Below are positions 45,517 to 55,940 of a stretch of 64,000 nucleotides of DNA, piece by piece. The stretch is taken from positions 199,149,232 through 199,213,231 of the forward strand of contig CM076990.1 of the NCBI GenBank assembly GCA_039090855.1, written 5' to 3'. Source of the DNA: Macrothele yani. Lineage: Eukaryota > Arthropoda > Arachnida > Araneae > Macrothelidae. Position 1 is the stretch's first letter. Every line of letters begins with the position of its first letter. A model generated the notes under the pieces. The model saw only the letters and a list, made by a program, of their open reading frames with translations. It ran no database searches and was not told where the DNA came from. Made by a program: the position numbers and the translations under genes.

Positions 45517-45588
45517 GTCCTGGAGCGGGACTCGAACCCGCGTCTCCCAGAAAACGCCTAGGTATGCTAACCACTACACCACCCAGAA
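45517..45588 (-). repeat. tRNA-like sequence, unit 1
   Basis: On the minus strand it folds as a cloverleaf: acceptor ttctggg/tccagga, D arm gtg/cat with the loop 'tagtggttag', anticodon arm cctag/ctggg with the loop gcgtttt, and T arm gcggg-ttcgagt-cccgc. It resembles tRNA-Glu in layout. Position 33 is C and not U, and no standard Glu anticodon is present, so it is a tRNA-derived promoter or pseudogene and not a working tRNA. Confidence 0.8.
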
Positions 45589-45849
45589 CGACCAAGATTC
45601 AAGTTTCCGATCAATTTGAATTTAACCATCACAGGATTCGCTAGTCGAAGCAACCGGCATTCATGTTTAGCGAATCTGGAGGTTAATAATCCTATCCCGT
45701 GATTGCCCGGAGAAGCAGATAAATCATGAAAGAAATACGGGATTACGCCATATAATACAAATTTTGAAGATGACAATCCGATTTTTGGCGTAAATGTGAC
45801 AAGGATGGTAAGTCAGATAATATCCGAAAACTTGAAAATTTTCATCATC

Positions 45850-45922
45850 GTCCTGGAGCGGGACTCGAACCCGCGTCTCCCAGAAAAACGCCTAGGTATG
45901 CTAACCACTACACCACCCAGAA
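45850..45922 (-). repeat. tRNA-like sequence, unit 2
   Basis: Same as unit 1 with one extra A in the anticodon arm region (gaaaaacg). Confidence 0.8.
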
Positions 45923-46180
45923 CGACCAAGATTCAAGTTTCCGATCAATTTGAATTTAACCATCACAGGATTCGCTAGTCGAAGCAACCGGCATTCATGT
46001 TTAGCGAATCTGGAGGTTAATAATCCTATCCCGTGATTGCCCGGAGAAGCAGATAAATCATGAAAGAAATACGGGATTACGCCATATAATACAAATTTTG
46101 AAGATGACAATCCGATTTTTGGCGTAAATGTGACAAGGATGGTAAGTCAGATAATATCCGAAAACTTGAAAATTTTCATC

Positions 46181-46238
46181 GTCCTGGAGCGGGACTCGAA
46201 CCCGCGTCTCCCAGAAAACGCCTAGGTATGCTAACCAC
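46181..46238 (-). repeat. tRNA-like sequence, unit 3, truncated at the array centre
   Basis: The copy stops after 'gctaaccac', within the D arm, exactly where the inverted half begins. Confidence 0.8.
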
Positions 46239-46288
46239 CATCCTGTGATGGTTAAATTCAAATTGATCGAAAACTTGAATCTTGGTCG

Positions 46289-46360
46289 TTCTGGGTGGTG
46301 TAGTGGTTAGCATACCTAGGCGTTTTCTGGGAGACGCGGGTTCGAGTCCCGCTCCAGGAC
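46289..46360 (+). repeat. tRNA-like sequence, unit 4 (inverted half)
   Basis: It is identical to unit 1 over the cloverleaf, on the opposite strand. Confidence 0.8.
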
Positions 46361-46618
46361 GATGAAAATTTTCAAGTTTTCGGATATTATCTGACTTACC
46401 ATCCTTGTCACATTTACGCCAAAAATCGGATTGTCATCTTCAAAATTTGTATTATATGGCGTAATCCCGTATTTCTTTCATGATTTATCTGCTTCTCCGG
46501 GCAATCACGGGATAGGATTATTAACCTCCAGATTCGCTAAACATGAATGCCGGTTGCTTCGACTAGCGAATCCTGTGATGGTTAAATTCAAATTGATCGG
46601 AAACTTGAATCTTGGTCG

Positions 46619-46690
46619 TTCTGGGTGGTGTAGTGGTTAGCATACCTAGGCGTTTTCTGGGAGACGCGGGTTCGAGTCCCGCTCCAGGAC
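46619..46690 (+). repeat. tRNA-like sequence, unit 5 (inverted half)
   Basis: It is identical to unit 4 over the cloverleaf. Confidence 0.8.
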
Positions 46691-46824
46691 GATGAAAATT
46701 TTCAAGTTTTCGGATATTATCTGACTTACCATCCTTGTCACATTTACGCCAAAAATCGGATTGTCATCTTCAAAATTTGTATTATATGGCGTAATCCCGT
46801 ATTTCTTTCATGATGTATCTTTCT

Positions 46825-47595
46825 GTTCCATTGATATTAGTTGATATCAATGGTAAAGTCAACATGCTCTAATGGTGGAGACGGAACTGGTTTGAGAATA
46901 ATAAACAGATATCCTCCAATTTAATTAAAAATTGTTTTGTAAAAGACCAAGCCTGACATACACTTCACCCAAAGATCAGCTATTTTCAGGATGAATGCAT
47001 CAGCTCGAACTTCGAAAATTTTATGGGTAGTCTAGGAATTTCGAACGTAGTATAACTTATACAGAGTGCAAAGTAAAGTCCGAACTCCCCCAATAATTTC
47101 GGAAAGAACGGTGCTAGAGCCATAAAACTTAGGTGTAAGTATAGTAAAGTGACCAAATTAGGGTGGAGCGAAAAGTATACGAATTTTTTTTTTAGAAATT
47201 CAACTTGGCAGGGGGTGGAAAAGTTGTCTTTTCGGTTTGCTAGGTCACACACGTTTTATTTTTCAAAATTGTTTCATATCTTCCGGTGCTCCAAGACCCT
47301 TGAACTTTGATAAAAACTGATTTTTATGAAAATTTGACTTAAAATAATAAAAAAATTAAGAAAAGCTGTTGCAGATTTGGCCTAGTGTTCACATGTTAGT
47401 GTATGAGGCTTATTAAATTTTTTACAAAATTATTTAATTGTCGATTCACATCTTCCGGTGCCCTAAGACCCCTGAAAATTTGAATAAAAATCAATTTTTA
47501 AAGAAAACAACGCCTTTTGAAATCAAAGAAATTAACCTGAAAAACTTATATGAAATGTAATCTTACCTAATTATTCTTCAGTTGTTTACAATATC
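46825..47595 (-). repeat. Non-coding part of a DUF4817-type element
   Basis: 47055-47155 ('gtgcaaagtaaagtccgaac', 'gtgctagagccataaaactt') is the reverse complement of 52552-52640. Two direct copies of 'atcttccggtgc-ccaagaccc-tgaa' lie at 47278-47310 and 47448-47480, and a related inverted piece at 51110-51140. The start of this stretch may still belong to the gypsy remnant. Confidence 0.6.
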
Positions 47596-47886
47596 TTCAT
47601 TTTCAATTTCATTATGTTCAATTGTTCAATGTTCATTGTTCACTGTCACTGTTCGTTTTTATTACTGAAATAGAGTAGCCACTATCCAGTTCGGATAAAC
47701 GGTATTAGAAGAAATTTTATAACTTACATTCTGACTTAGTATCTAAAGTTTTTCTATATGACATCCCGATTTCAGTCTGGTCAAAATAAAACCATGTCGC
47801 TGCTGTTTCCCGCACACATTCTCCGACGCTTCGGAGAGGAGACGAACACACCGTTTCACTGACTGAGTGTGATACGGATATTTGTA

Positions 47887-49355
47887 TCATTCTCCTATTG
47901 TTCCTTCCCTCACCATTGCCTCAATGTCTTCGATTTGCGCATTCCTCATAACAGGTGGCTCAAAGCGGCCAACTTGTTGCCCGTTAATAAGTTCTGTATA
48001 TTCTTTTGCTTTGAAGTTTAGTTTGGGCACTTGAAAAGTTCTAACTTCTGACTTTTCTGTTCTCTCGCTTTTTGCAAGTTGTATTCTTCGATTAGCGAGG
48101 GACCTAATATGCTCTATGTCATCTGTCAGCATCGACACTAACAGATTCTCAGGATAGCAGAAGAAACTGTTTCTTTGAATAGCACCATCTACTATCGCTC
48201 TTAGATTAGGTGCCAAGTACTTGGAAAATGAGATTAGTCTCCAAATGTGGCACGCTCCTTCAATAAAATTGCTCTTTGTCCTGACATGGAACCGTAATGG
48301 GGCGTATACTTTCATGATGTAGGTTGCAAGGATTGTAAGATTCTCAGACGGATTTTCTGTAGCCACATACAACCTCAAAATACGGCTCTCAGTTGTTTGC
48401 AACCTTGAGTGTGCAACGTGTCCGGGTTTCTTTGCTGCTAGGTCGGAAGAACATGCATCAAGTGAGATAGCTATAGATAAATGTCGTATAAATATTTCTG
48501 GTCATTACTCAGAACCTCTCTATCTACACTATCCGATATATTCTGTAGATCGATTGGAGTAAATTGTGCTACAGGTAGCGCTTCGCAAGTTTTAATTGCC
48601 TTGCCAGTTGGTCCAGAAAAGGCATTGCGGGACCACTGGTTGCACCATCTAATCCATATAGGAGGTGTCGCAACGGTAACTCGTTTGCATGGTGCAAACA
48701 AATGCACCACTGCAACGGTCTCCCGATCTCGGTCTCCAGCAGCCGAATCACTCCTGTTTTGTGCCCAGTATTGACGTTTGTGCTGTCGCATCCAATTACC
48801 GTTAAGTCATTCAGTTTTATCCCACTTGGTTCAAGAAATTCGACTATGGATTTATATATGGTTTTGGCTCCTCCATTTCAAACAGAAACATGGCCGATGT
48901 ATTGCACGCCAGGCTCCCGGACGAGAGTAAAATGCGTTTCCTTCTTAAACCTTGGATAATACTTTGATCCTTTCTTGGCTTGCACTCTAGTGTTATCTAT
49001 TCTTCCGTCAAAAGACAACCGTTTTAGAATAGACACTGGTAAATTGACCGCCTCTTCATTTCTAACTTACTTACGCTCTCTTCGAACCTTACTGCGATCT
49101 ATTACGCATGAAATGTCTCCTTCGTGCAGAATTCCAACGCCTCGTAATACAGCATTGGCAATTAAGGCAGCACATCGGTCGGAAATTCCGTGCCTATCGC
49201 GTACCATTGCTAAAGTAGGGAAACTTAAACAATTTTGTGTTTGTTGCAGCAGCGAACCTTTACTTGTAGAAGACGAAGGCATAGAAGGACGCTCGGGCTC
49301 GGGTCGCTCTCATTCAGCCGTTTCTGAATTTTCATTAGCAGGTGATAAAAGTTGA
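47887..49355 (-). pseudogene. Decayed repeat-encoded protein, possibly hAT-like
   Basis: I do not have a firm family name for this. Three minus-strand pieces can be ordered. 49355-49067 contains 'LSFPTLAMVRDRHGISDRCAA' and 'VIDRSKVRRERK'. About 48960-48471 contains 'VIGCDSTNVNTGHKTGVIRL', 'WCICLHHANELPLRHL' and 'AFSGPTGKAIKTCE'. 48402-47887 contains 'FIEGACHIWRLISFSKYL' and 'VPKLNFKAKEYTELI'. The D-S-T-N/T-G pattern is reminiscent of the catalytic region of hAT-type RNase H folds. Similar proteins of unknown function are scattered in arthropod genomes, to my knowledge. The frame changes near 49070, 48800 and 48450, with stops, so it is a pseudogene. The C-terminus appears complete, ending at 47887. 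Confidence 0.6.
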
Positions 49356-49466
49356 GTCACGTCGTCTTATTTCAACATTTTATTTTCACGTCTTTCTTCT
49401 TCCTTCTGCTTCCTTTTCTCCCTTTTTTCTACCTCTTTTGTTATAATTACATCAACCCCTTATAAC

Positions 49467-49640
49467 GAAGTAAATTTCTCCGTCATTTTTGTCCACACCG
49501 GGGCTCGAACCCGGATCCCCTCAATCCGGAATAAGTTGCTCTACTAATTGAGCTACGCAGACGTTCTTTCTTGCTGCTATCTGCCTTTACGTCGTGTGCG
49601 TCCTGCGGGGCAGGCACGTCACATCTCCCCCCTGAAAGAG
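49467..49640 (-). repeat. tRNA-like repeat, copy 1
   Basis: 49491-49562 on the minus strand looks like a 72-nt tRNA: acceptor gtctgcg/tgtggac with wobbles, D arm gctc/gagc, T arm ccggg-ttcgagc-cccgg. The anticodon arm does not pair well. Flanks 'aagtaaatttctccgtcatt' and 'gctgctatctgccttta' are shared with copy 2, so it is part of a dispersed repeat and not a functional tRNA gene. Confidence 0.7.
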
Positions 49641-49889
49641 GGCCGGGGCATGGCCCACTGGTCAGCCGTGACTATGAATCGTCGTAGGCAGTCATCCGCT
49701 GTAGAACGTACTTGAGAACTCCCAGTCAATCTAGTATGTGGAATGCAACGTCACACACATTTTTATTTTTTTTATTTTTTCGAAGCGCTGAAGAAAGGAT
49801 TCTCTTATTTTTCCAATCTCGCGGTGTGGAAAGAACATGACACCATTGCGAGATTTGAACGGTCGGGTCATCCGGAAAGTTCGGGCGCC

Positions 49890-50055
49890 ATTATAACGAA
49901 GTAAATTTCTCCGTCATTTTTGTCCACGCCGGGGCTCGAACCCGGGTCTCTTCATTCCGGAATAAGTCGCTCTACCAATTGATGAACGCGGACGTTCGTT
50001 CTTGCTGCTATCTGCCTTTATGTCGTGTGCGTCATGCGGGGCAGGCACGCCACAC
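49890..50055 (-). repeat. tRNA-like repeat, copy 2
   Basis: 49922-49993 matches copy 1 about 425 bp away in the same orientation. The acceptor stem is better (gtccgcg/cgtggac), but the D arm is damaged ('catc' instead of 'gctc'). Both may be heads of one SINE-like family. Confidence 0.7.
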
Positions 50056-50985
50056 TCTCCAATCATAATTTTTCCTTCCGACCGTTGATTCTTCATGAAT
50101 AAACGTTCAGCAATTCGAATTTTCACATTTTTCTCACATTTTCATGAATCAAAATCTTCGCATTTGCAAGAAGCAATATCAAAAAGGCGAGAAGCCATTT
50201 TATTACGACATTTTTTCCTTTTTTGTTGAAATTTCGGTTCATTTTTTTGACCTATATAGGCCTACGAAATGTTTCGATATTTGTCATGACAGCCTCTAAT
50301 CTTTTCAACAATTCGTTTGTGCGATATACTACAATGGAATGGAAGCTTTGACCCATATTGACTCAATTTTTTGTGCAACCAGTTCATAAATTTCTGCTAC
50401 GTTGGCTCGGGCGAAAATTCAGTGACCATTTCATTCTGTATAAGTAGATAATATCTCAAGACATCAGAAACAGTTGGTAATACATTTTCGTTGAGTTGTG
50501 TTGGCGCCCCAAACACTGGACACATTTTCATCTGCCTCGTTTTTTTACTTCTCACTATTTTTCCCCCTCTCAGACATGACTTTCGGTTTCTTCGGTTTGT
50601 TTCTTCACCTCACCTTTCACCAATAAGCATAAATTCTCCTCGCTGAGATTTCGCAATTTGACCTTGTGTGACAGAATGACACGTGTCCGGTCCGCCGGTT
50701 TGGCGTGGTTTACTTGAATGCAACTAATGCATAATTGCGCTGCGCATGCGCATTTGTATGCGATTGCGTCAGAATAGAGGGATGTCCTACTACGACACAG
50801 GGATTGCAACCACATCAGAGATTGGCCGTCGCATAGCTTTGAATGGTTATTCAGTTGTTTGGAATCGTTACTGAATGCAGCTTTTGCCCTTAAAACCCAT
50901 AAAAATGGGGTGGGGTGTGTGGGGGAGGGGTAACATTTTTCAAGGTCCGTGTGCTACCTCAAGATATGAAGCGAATTTAAAAATA
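50056..50985. other. Anonymous sequence with a G-quadruplex motif
   Basis: 50907-50930 reads G4-T-G4-TGTGT-G5-A-G4, a strong G-quadruplex candidate. No gene is recognised. Confidence 0.5.
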
Positions 50986-51460
50986 ATTATGCAAGCATTT
51001 TAGGAAACATACGCAAACATTTCTATACTCCAGCGGATTCTCTAACTATTTGTTGTTTATTTTTAATTTTTAAAGTTTAATGGCCATAAAAATCGACTTC
51101 TTCCAAATTGTCATGGGTCTTAGTGCACCGGAAGACATGAATTGACATGAAAATGATTTTACGTCTATGCTAGTGAAAACGAAAGACAACTTTTGCGCCC
51201 CCTGCCGATTCTTTAATCGACATTTTGTTTTTGTCCGATGACATCACTCCTAGTGGGGAAATGAGGAATTTGGCAAGTCTAACTCGCGAACCAAGAGAGA
51301 TAATGAAAAAATGTCAATGACAAAGTTGTAGGGCGTCATTGACTTAATACGAAATAACATCTTAAGTCTACCAAAAGAGTGTATGGAAAATGTGAAACGG
51401 TGTTGAAGAGGAATCCGTTTTTGGCCACTGACGCAACACATATTCTTTCGTAAAGCCCCA
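50986..51460. repeat. Inverted relative of 52330-52535
   Basis: 51240-51440 ('ggcaagtctaactcgcgaac', 'aagagagataatg', 'aatgacaaagttgtagggcg', 'ccaaaagagtgt') is the reverse complement of 52330-52530 at about 75-80% identity. 51110-51140 shares the 'gtgcaccggaagacatgaat' block with 47278 and 47448 in inverted form. The segments belong to one element family. Confidence 0.7.
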
Positions 51461-51596
51461 GATGATTAAAGAAGTCATATGCCGCTCATTTTCTTACAGG
51501 GCACAAAGAGCTGCGTACGAATGCAAACAATGGCCATGGCGCAGCACCCAGCCTATGATATAAAACACGGTCAAAGCGATGCGGTCGTCAAACTGA

Positions 51597-51800
51597 GCCG
51601 CGGATGGCTAAGTGCTTAGCAAGTCAGACTATCAATGCAAGGTCCTCAGGTTCGAACCTGGGCAGATCTTTCAGAGATGGTGTGATTTACTAACAATCGC
51701 TGAATATCGGATGAGCACGTTATAAGTGACGGCCCCCAGGCTGGACCCACTGGTTAAGTGGGTATCCTTTCCTATGCCCCCCCCTGAAATTCTCTCACCC
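51597..51800 (+). repeat. tRNA-derived SINE, family 2 relative
   Basis: The head 'gccgcggatggctaagtgct' and the B box 'aggttcgaacctggg' (51648-51662) are tRNA-like. The body 'gagcacgttataagtgacgg' and 'ctggacccactggttaagtg' resembles the family-2 copy at 25764-25990. Confidence 0.7.
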
Positions 51801-52043
51801 CTCTATTTGAAACATCATACTTGTACGGTGGCGCCATTTACTGTACTCTAATCACATTACAAAACTATTCTGTCAAAGTCGCTAGACTTGCTCTCATTCC
51901 TTCCGTTTCTGTGTCCTGCCCAAAAGGCGATCTCGCTGTTGGTGGATGGGGCCTAAACTCTACTCACTGTGGACGGAAGTCCTACAAGGAAATGACAAAT
52001 ACTGTGGGCGGTCTTCAAACGAGTGAACGTTCATGTGGCGGGC

Positions 52044-52540
52044 TATTCCAACGATGAGTACTGTGAGATGATGATGCTGTACGGTGAGTGTCAACGTAAC
52101 GCTAGGGAAGCAGCACGGCAGTATGTCTGACGTTTCCCGGCTGGTCCACATCTAACTGATAGGACTATATTACTGTTCAACGGCTCAGATGGACTGGCAG
52201 CACAGCAGCTCGCCCACGCTCGGAGAGACCTCCGCACGTAGGATCTCAACAATCAGAAGACGTCTTGGGATATATCCTTGCCCATCCACGCAGCAGAACT
52301 AGACCGTCAGTGCGGCATGTGGTTTGACAGCCTCTAGGCAGTGGCCAGAAACGGATTGCGTTTCAACAGCGTTTCGCGTCTTCCAAACGCTCTTTTGGTG
52401 GACGTAAGATGTCATTTCGTACTAAGTCAATGACGCTCTACAACTTTGTAATTAGCATTTTTCCATTATCTCTCTTGGTTCGCGAGTTAGACTTGCCGAC
52501 TTCCTCCTTTCACCACTAAGGTTGATGTCATCGGATCGGG
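52044..52540 (+). pseudogene. DUF4817-type element protein, N-terminal fragment
   Basis: 52044-52127 encodes 'YSNDEYCEMMMLYGECQRNA' followed by 'REAARQYV' and a stop. After frame changes, 'QRLRWTGSTAARPRSERPPH' and 'SEDVLGYILAHPRSRTR' follow to about 52310. This order matches the helix-turn-helix-like DUF4817 domain found at the start of many arthropod transposon-encoded proteins. 52330-52540 and then 52552-52640 hold the element's non-coding part, shared in inverted form with 51240-51440 and 47055-47155. The rest of the coding region is missing. Function in the intact element is probably DNA binding by a transposase, which is an inference. Confidence 0.7.
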
Positions 52541-52773
52541 CATGGTCACTTTACTATAACTACACCTAAGTTTTATGGCTCTAGCACCGTTCGTTCCGAA
52601 CTTATTGGGGTGAGTTAGGACTTTACTTTGCACCCTGTATAAGGGTCGCCCAAATGAAAAAACTGAGACTTTTTTTTTTTTTCCCCCGTAAGGGTTTATA
52701 GATTGGAATATGCGAACATACAGGAAGTAAGAGTGATTCATGAGCTACATACCCGCTACACACAGTCGCCTTG

Positions 52774-53350
52774 TCAGTTCAAGAAAGTGTCCCAGCGCGG
52801 CATGAGATTATAGATAACCTGAGAGAAGAACGTCCGTGGTTGGCTGTGGAACCAGTCTTCAACGGCGTCCCGGTCTTCAGCGTCGTTAGCGAACCGGCGT
52901 CCTCTGACAGCTTTTTTCTCTGGCCCGAAGATGTGGAAGTTGCAGGGCGACAGATCGGGGCTATAGTGTGTGTGTGTGGTGGTGGGGGGGGGGGGGGGTC
53001 GAGGATCTCTCAGCGGAAGCTCTGCAGCAAATCTTGGCACGCTGTTGCCACATGCTGGCGTGCGTTGTCGTGCAGCAGAATAACCCCATTTGACAACATA
53101 CCGGGTCGCTTACGCTTGATGGCCATCTTAAGGTTACGTAACGTATTGCAGTATGTGGTTGACTTGACGATACTGCCTGCTTGCGGCCAATCCGACAGCA
53201 ATGGGCCATTCTCATCGAAGAAAACCGTGACCATCACTTTTCCAGCTCTTAAGGAGGACTGAGCTTTTTTGGGGATCGTAGAGAGTTGGGATGTCGCCAT
53301 TCCATGCTCATCCGTTTTGTGGCCGGATCGAAGTGGTTGCACCAAGTTTC
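52774..53350 (-). pseudogene. Mariner-type transposase, C-terminal half, interrupted by a G/GGT expansion
   Basis: The minus strand reads 'AGKVMVTVFFDENGPLL' and 'ILLHDNARQHVATACQDLL' (second catalytic aspartate) in 53345-53010. In another frame, 'HYSPDLSPCNFHIFGPEKKA' (third catalytic site) runs on to the C-terminus, ending at 52774. Between them, at 52967-52999, lies a (GT)n-(GGT)n-G14 run that shifts the frame and replaces the usual spacer. The N-terminal DNA-binding part is absent. It is a dead fragment of a third mariner lineage. Confidence 0.85.
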
Positions 53351-53689
53351 CATTATATTTATATTTGTACCACTACGCAAGCTGTGCTATGCACTTCCTA
53401 CTGGCACATTGGAAAATGAGACAAAACATCACTAATTGCGAAAATGTTGAAACCTCCATCAAATGTACCCAAAACAACGGTGTTTGCAGTGCGGCAAGCG
53501 CATTTGGCAGCTCTGAGGCTTTTACTGCAAAAAGAAGAATTTTTATGTCTATCTAGCGATAGCGAAGGAAGTGGAGATGTTTTGCTCGTATTCATCGATA
53601 GTTAACAAATTTATAGTTATTTCTAGGTCCTTGATTATTACTGCTCCATTATTAGCACGTCTTTTGTAAAAAAAGATCGTGCTTATGTT
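53351..53689. other. Anonymous sequence
   Basis: No recognised feature. Confidence 0.4.
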
Positions 53690-55940
53690 ACCGGTTTGTC
53701 CGTCCGTCCGTCCGTCTGTACCCAAGATATCTCTGCAACTATTAGTCCGATTTGAAAAATTCTTTTTGCATTGGGAAGCTTGAAATATACGAATGATGAT
53801 CATTTATTTCGTTTATTTTTACGATGTACAATTTCGCCGCTAGAAGACGTAAATGTAGATGATGTCGAATTCAAAAATACGTTTTATTCCACATATTTGC
53901 TTCTAAACATCCGATTAAAAAAATCTTTTATCTTTCGATTCCATTTATGTCGAAGAGTATTTCAGATATAGTTACTTTTTCAAATTACGCATAGATTTTC
54001 CGCTAGGGGGCGTAAAAGTAAAATACATTTTTCCCGATAACTCTTCTTCTAAAACTCCGATTTTAAAAATGTTTTCTTCAGCGGATACACCTCCTGATGG
54101 AAAATCTGTTGCATATAATTTCAAATTTTTGGTAAATAATACTTTGGCCACCAAGGGGCGTAAGTGTTAATTTTTGCTTCTGATGTATTTGCCATAAAAT
54201 CTGAGCTTCTAAAATATCGATTGAAAAAATTCTTTAGTGGACTGATGCCAATCACGTCGATAAACCATTTCGGAATATTTTCTTCTTAAAATATTCTATA
54301 GTTTCTCCGCCAGGGGGGTGTAGATGTATATTATATTTTTGTCAATATCTCTACTACCAGAAGTCCGATTTGAAAAATTCCTTCTTTGTTGGCTAGTGTT
54401 ATCGTGTGACACGTTTCTCATATAATTTTAAAATTTTCAAGTAATTCATAGACTTTCCGCTAGGGGCGTAGCGGTAAATTGCGTTTCCCCCTATATCTCT
54501 GCTTCTAAATCTCCGATTGGAAAAAGTCTTTCTGCACCGGATACAGCTCTTCATGGGAAATCCTTTGCACATAATTTCTAATTTAAAAAAAAAATGGTTT
54601 GGCCACCAGGGGGCGTAAATCTTAATTTCCGCTTCTGATGTATTTGCAGCAAAATATGAGCTTCTAAATTCTCGATTGAAAAAAACGTCGTTTGTGGACC
54701 GATACTACTCATGTCGACAAACATTTTAGAAACATTTTCTTAAAATAATGCCTGGTTTCTACGCCAGGGGGCGTAGATGTATATCCTATTTTTTGTCAAT
54801 ATCTCTACTTCTAGGAGTCCGATTTGAAAAATTCCTTCTTTGTTAGATAGTGTTTCCAGTGTGACATATTTTTCATATAATTTCAAAATTTTCAAGTAAT
54901 TCATAGACTTTCCGCTTGGGGGCGTAAAGGTAAATTGCTTTCCCCCTTATATCTCTGCTTCTAAATCTCCGATTTGAAAATTTCTTTCTGCTCCGGATAC
55001 AGCTCCTGATGGGAAATCCTTTGCACATAATTTCTAATTTTTGTAAAAATATTTTGGCCATCAGGTGGCGTAAGTCTTCATTTCTGCTTCTGATGTATTT
55101 GCAGCAAAATATGGGCTTCTAAAATCTAGGTTGAAGAAAAAGTCATTTGTTGACCGATACACTCATGTCTACAAACCTTTTAGGAACATTTTCTTCTTGA
55201 AATAATGCATGGTTTCTACGCCAGGGGGCGTAGATGTATATCTTATTTTTGTCAATATATCTACTTCTAGGAGTCCGATTTGAAATATTTCTTCTTTGTT
55301 TGATAGTGTTTCCAATGCGAAATGTTTTTTCTATAAATTCAAAATTTTCAAGTAAATCATAGACTTTCCGCTAGGGAGCATAAAGGTAAATTGTGTTTTC
55401 TGCGTTATTTCTGCTTCTAAAACTCCGATTTGAAAAAATTCTTTCTGTATCGCATACAGAACCGGATGGAAAATATTTTTCACATAAATTCTAATGTTTG
55501 GTAAATAATGGTTTGGCCACCAGGGGGCATAAGTGTTAATTTCTGCTTCTGATGTATTTGTAGCAAAATCTGGGTTCCTGAAAATTCGACTAAATGGTTT
55601 TTTCTTGGTCCGATACCGCTCATATGGAAAAACCTTTTGAGAATACTTTCTTCCTAAAATAATGCATGGTTTTCCCACCAGGGGACGTAAAGTCACATCT
55701 TATTTTTTGTCGATATCTCTGTTTCTAAGAGTCTGATTTGAAAAATTATTTCTGTGTTGGAGAGCGTTTCCGGTGCGAAATGTTTCTGATATAAATTCAT
55801 GTTTTTCTTAACGCACAAGTTTGCAACCAGAGGGCGTAAGCTCACGATTCCGTTTACAGCAATATCTGAGGGATTAAAAACCCGATTGAAAAACTTCTTT
55901 CTTCCTTCAGATACTATTGTTTTTCATACCGGTTCCATTG
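53690..55940. repeat. ~152-bp subunits in a ~455-bp higher-order array with CTCF-like cores
   Basis: Each subunit has a 'tccgatttgaaaaattcttt'-like block and a core close to 'ccgccagggggcgta'. Cores lie near 53838, 54000, 54148, 54308, 54461, 54602, 54760, 54913, 55060, 55219, 55370, 55513, 55677 and 55826. Every third core is most alike, for example the 'gccaccagggggcgtaa' type at 54148, 54602, 55060 and 55513. The array therefore has a three-subunit higher-order repeat of 452-461 bp. A 'tccgtccgtccgtccgtctg' run opens the array at 53698. No coding frame is maintained. Confidence 0.88.

Larger units (their letters stand above)
45427..46812. mobile_element. Tandem plus inverted array of a 330-bp tRNA-like unit, 12-bp TSD
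   Basis: Units 1 (45427-45756), 2 (45757-46090) and 3 (46091-46238, truncated) read in one orientation. After a junction at about 46239, units 4 (46241-46450, truncated), 5 (46451-46780) and a 32-bp start of unit 6 (46781-46812) read in the opposite orientation. Copies are nearly identical, differing by an extra 'cat' and a few bases. The whole block is flanked by the perfect 12-mer 'atgtatctttct' at 45415-45426 and 46813-46824. The block therefore behaves as one insertion into the gypsy remnant. Each full unit holds a tRNA-like sequence and an internal hairpin (gattcgcta/tagcgaatc). Confidence 0.9.

Noticed and set aside
45567..46640. A 69-residue protein repeated three times
   Set aside because: The identical frames come from the repeated 330-bp unit. 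They run through the tRNA-like part and match no protein.
45517..46690. Functional tRNA genes (five cloverleaf-like copies)
   Set aside because: Position 33 is C, the anticodon loop GCGTTTT is not that of the Glu-like body, and the copies sit in a repeated unit with shared long flanks.
45415..46824. Assembly artefact explaining the inverted array
   Set aside because: The perfect outer 12-bp duplication and small differences between units argue for a real insertion. Long-read confirmation is still listed as the decisive test.
53690..55940. CRISPR-like or coding repeat array
   Set aside because: The sequence between cores is itself repeated, and no frame stays open.
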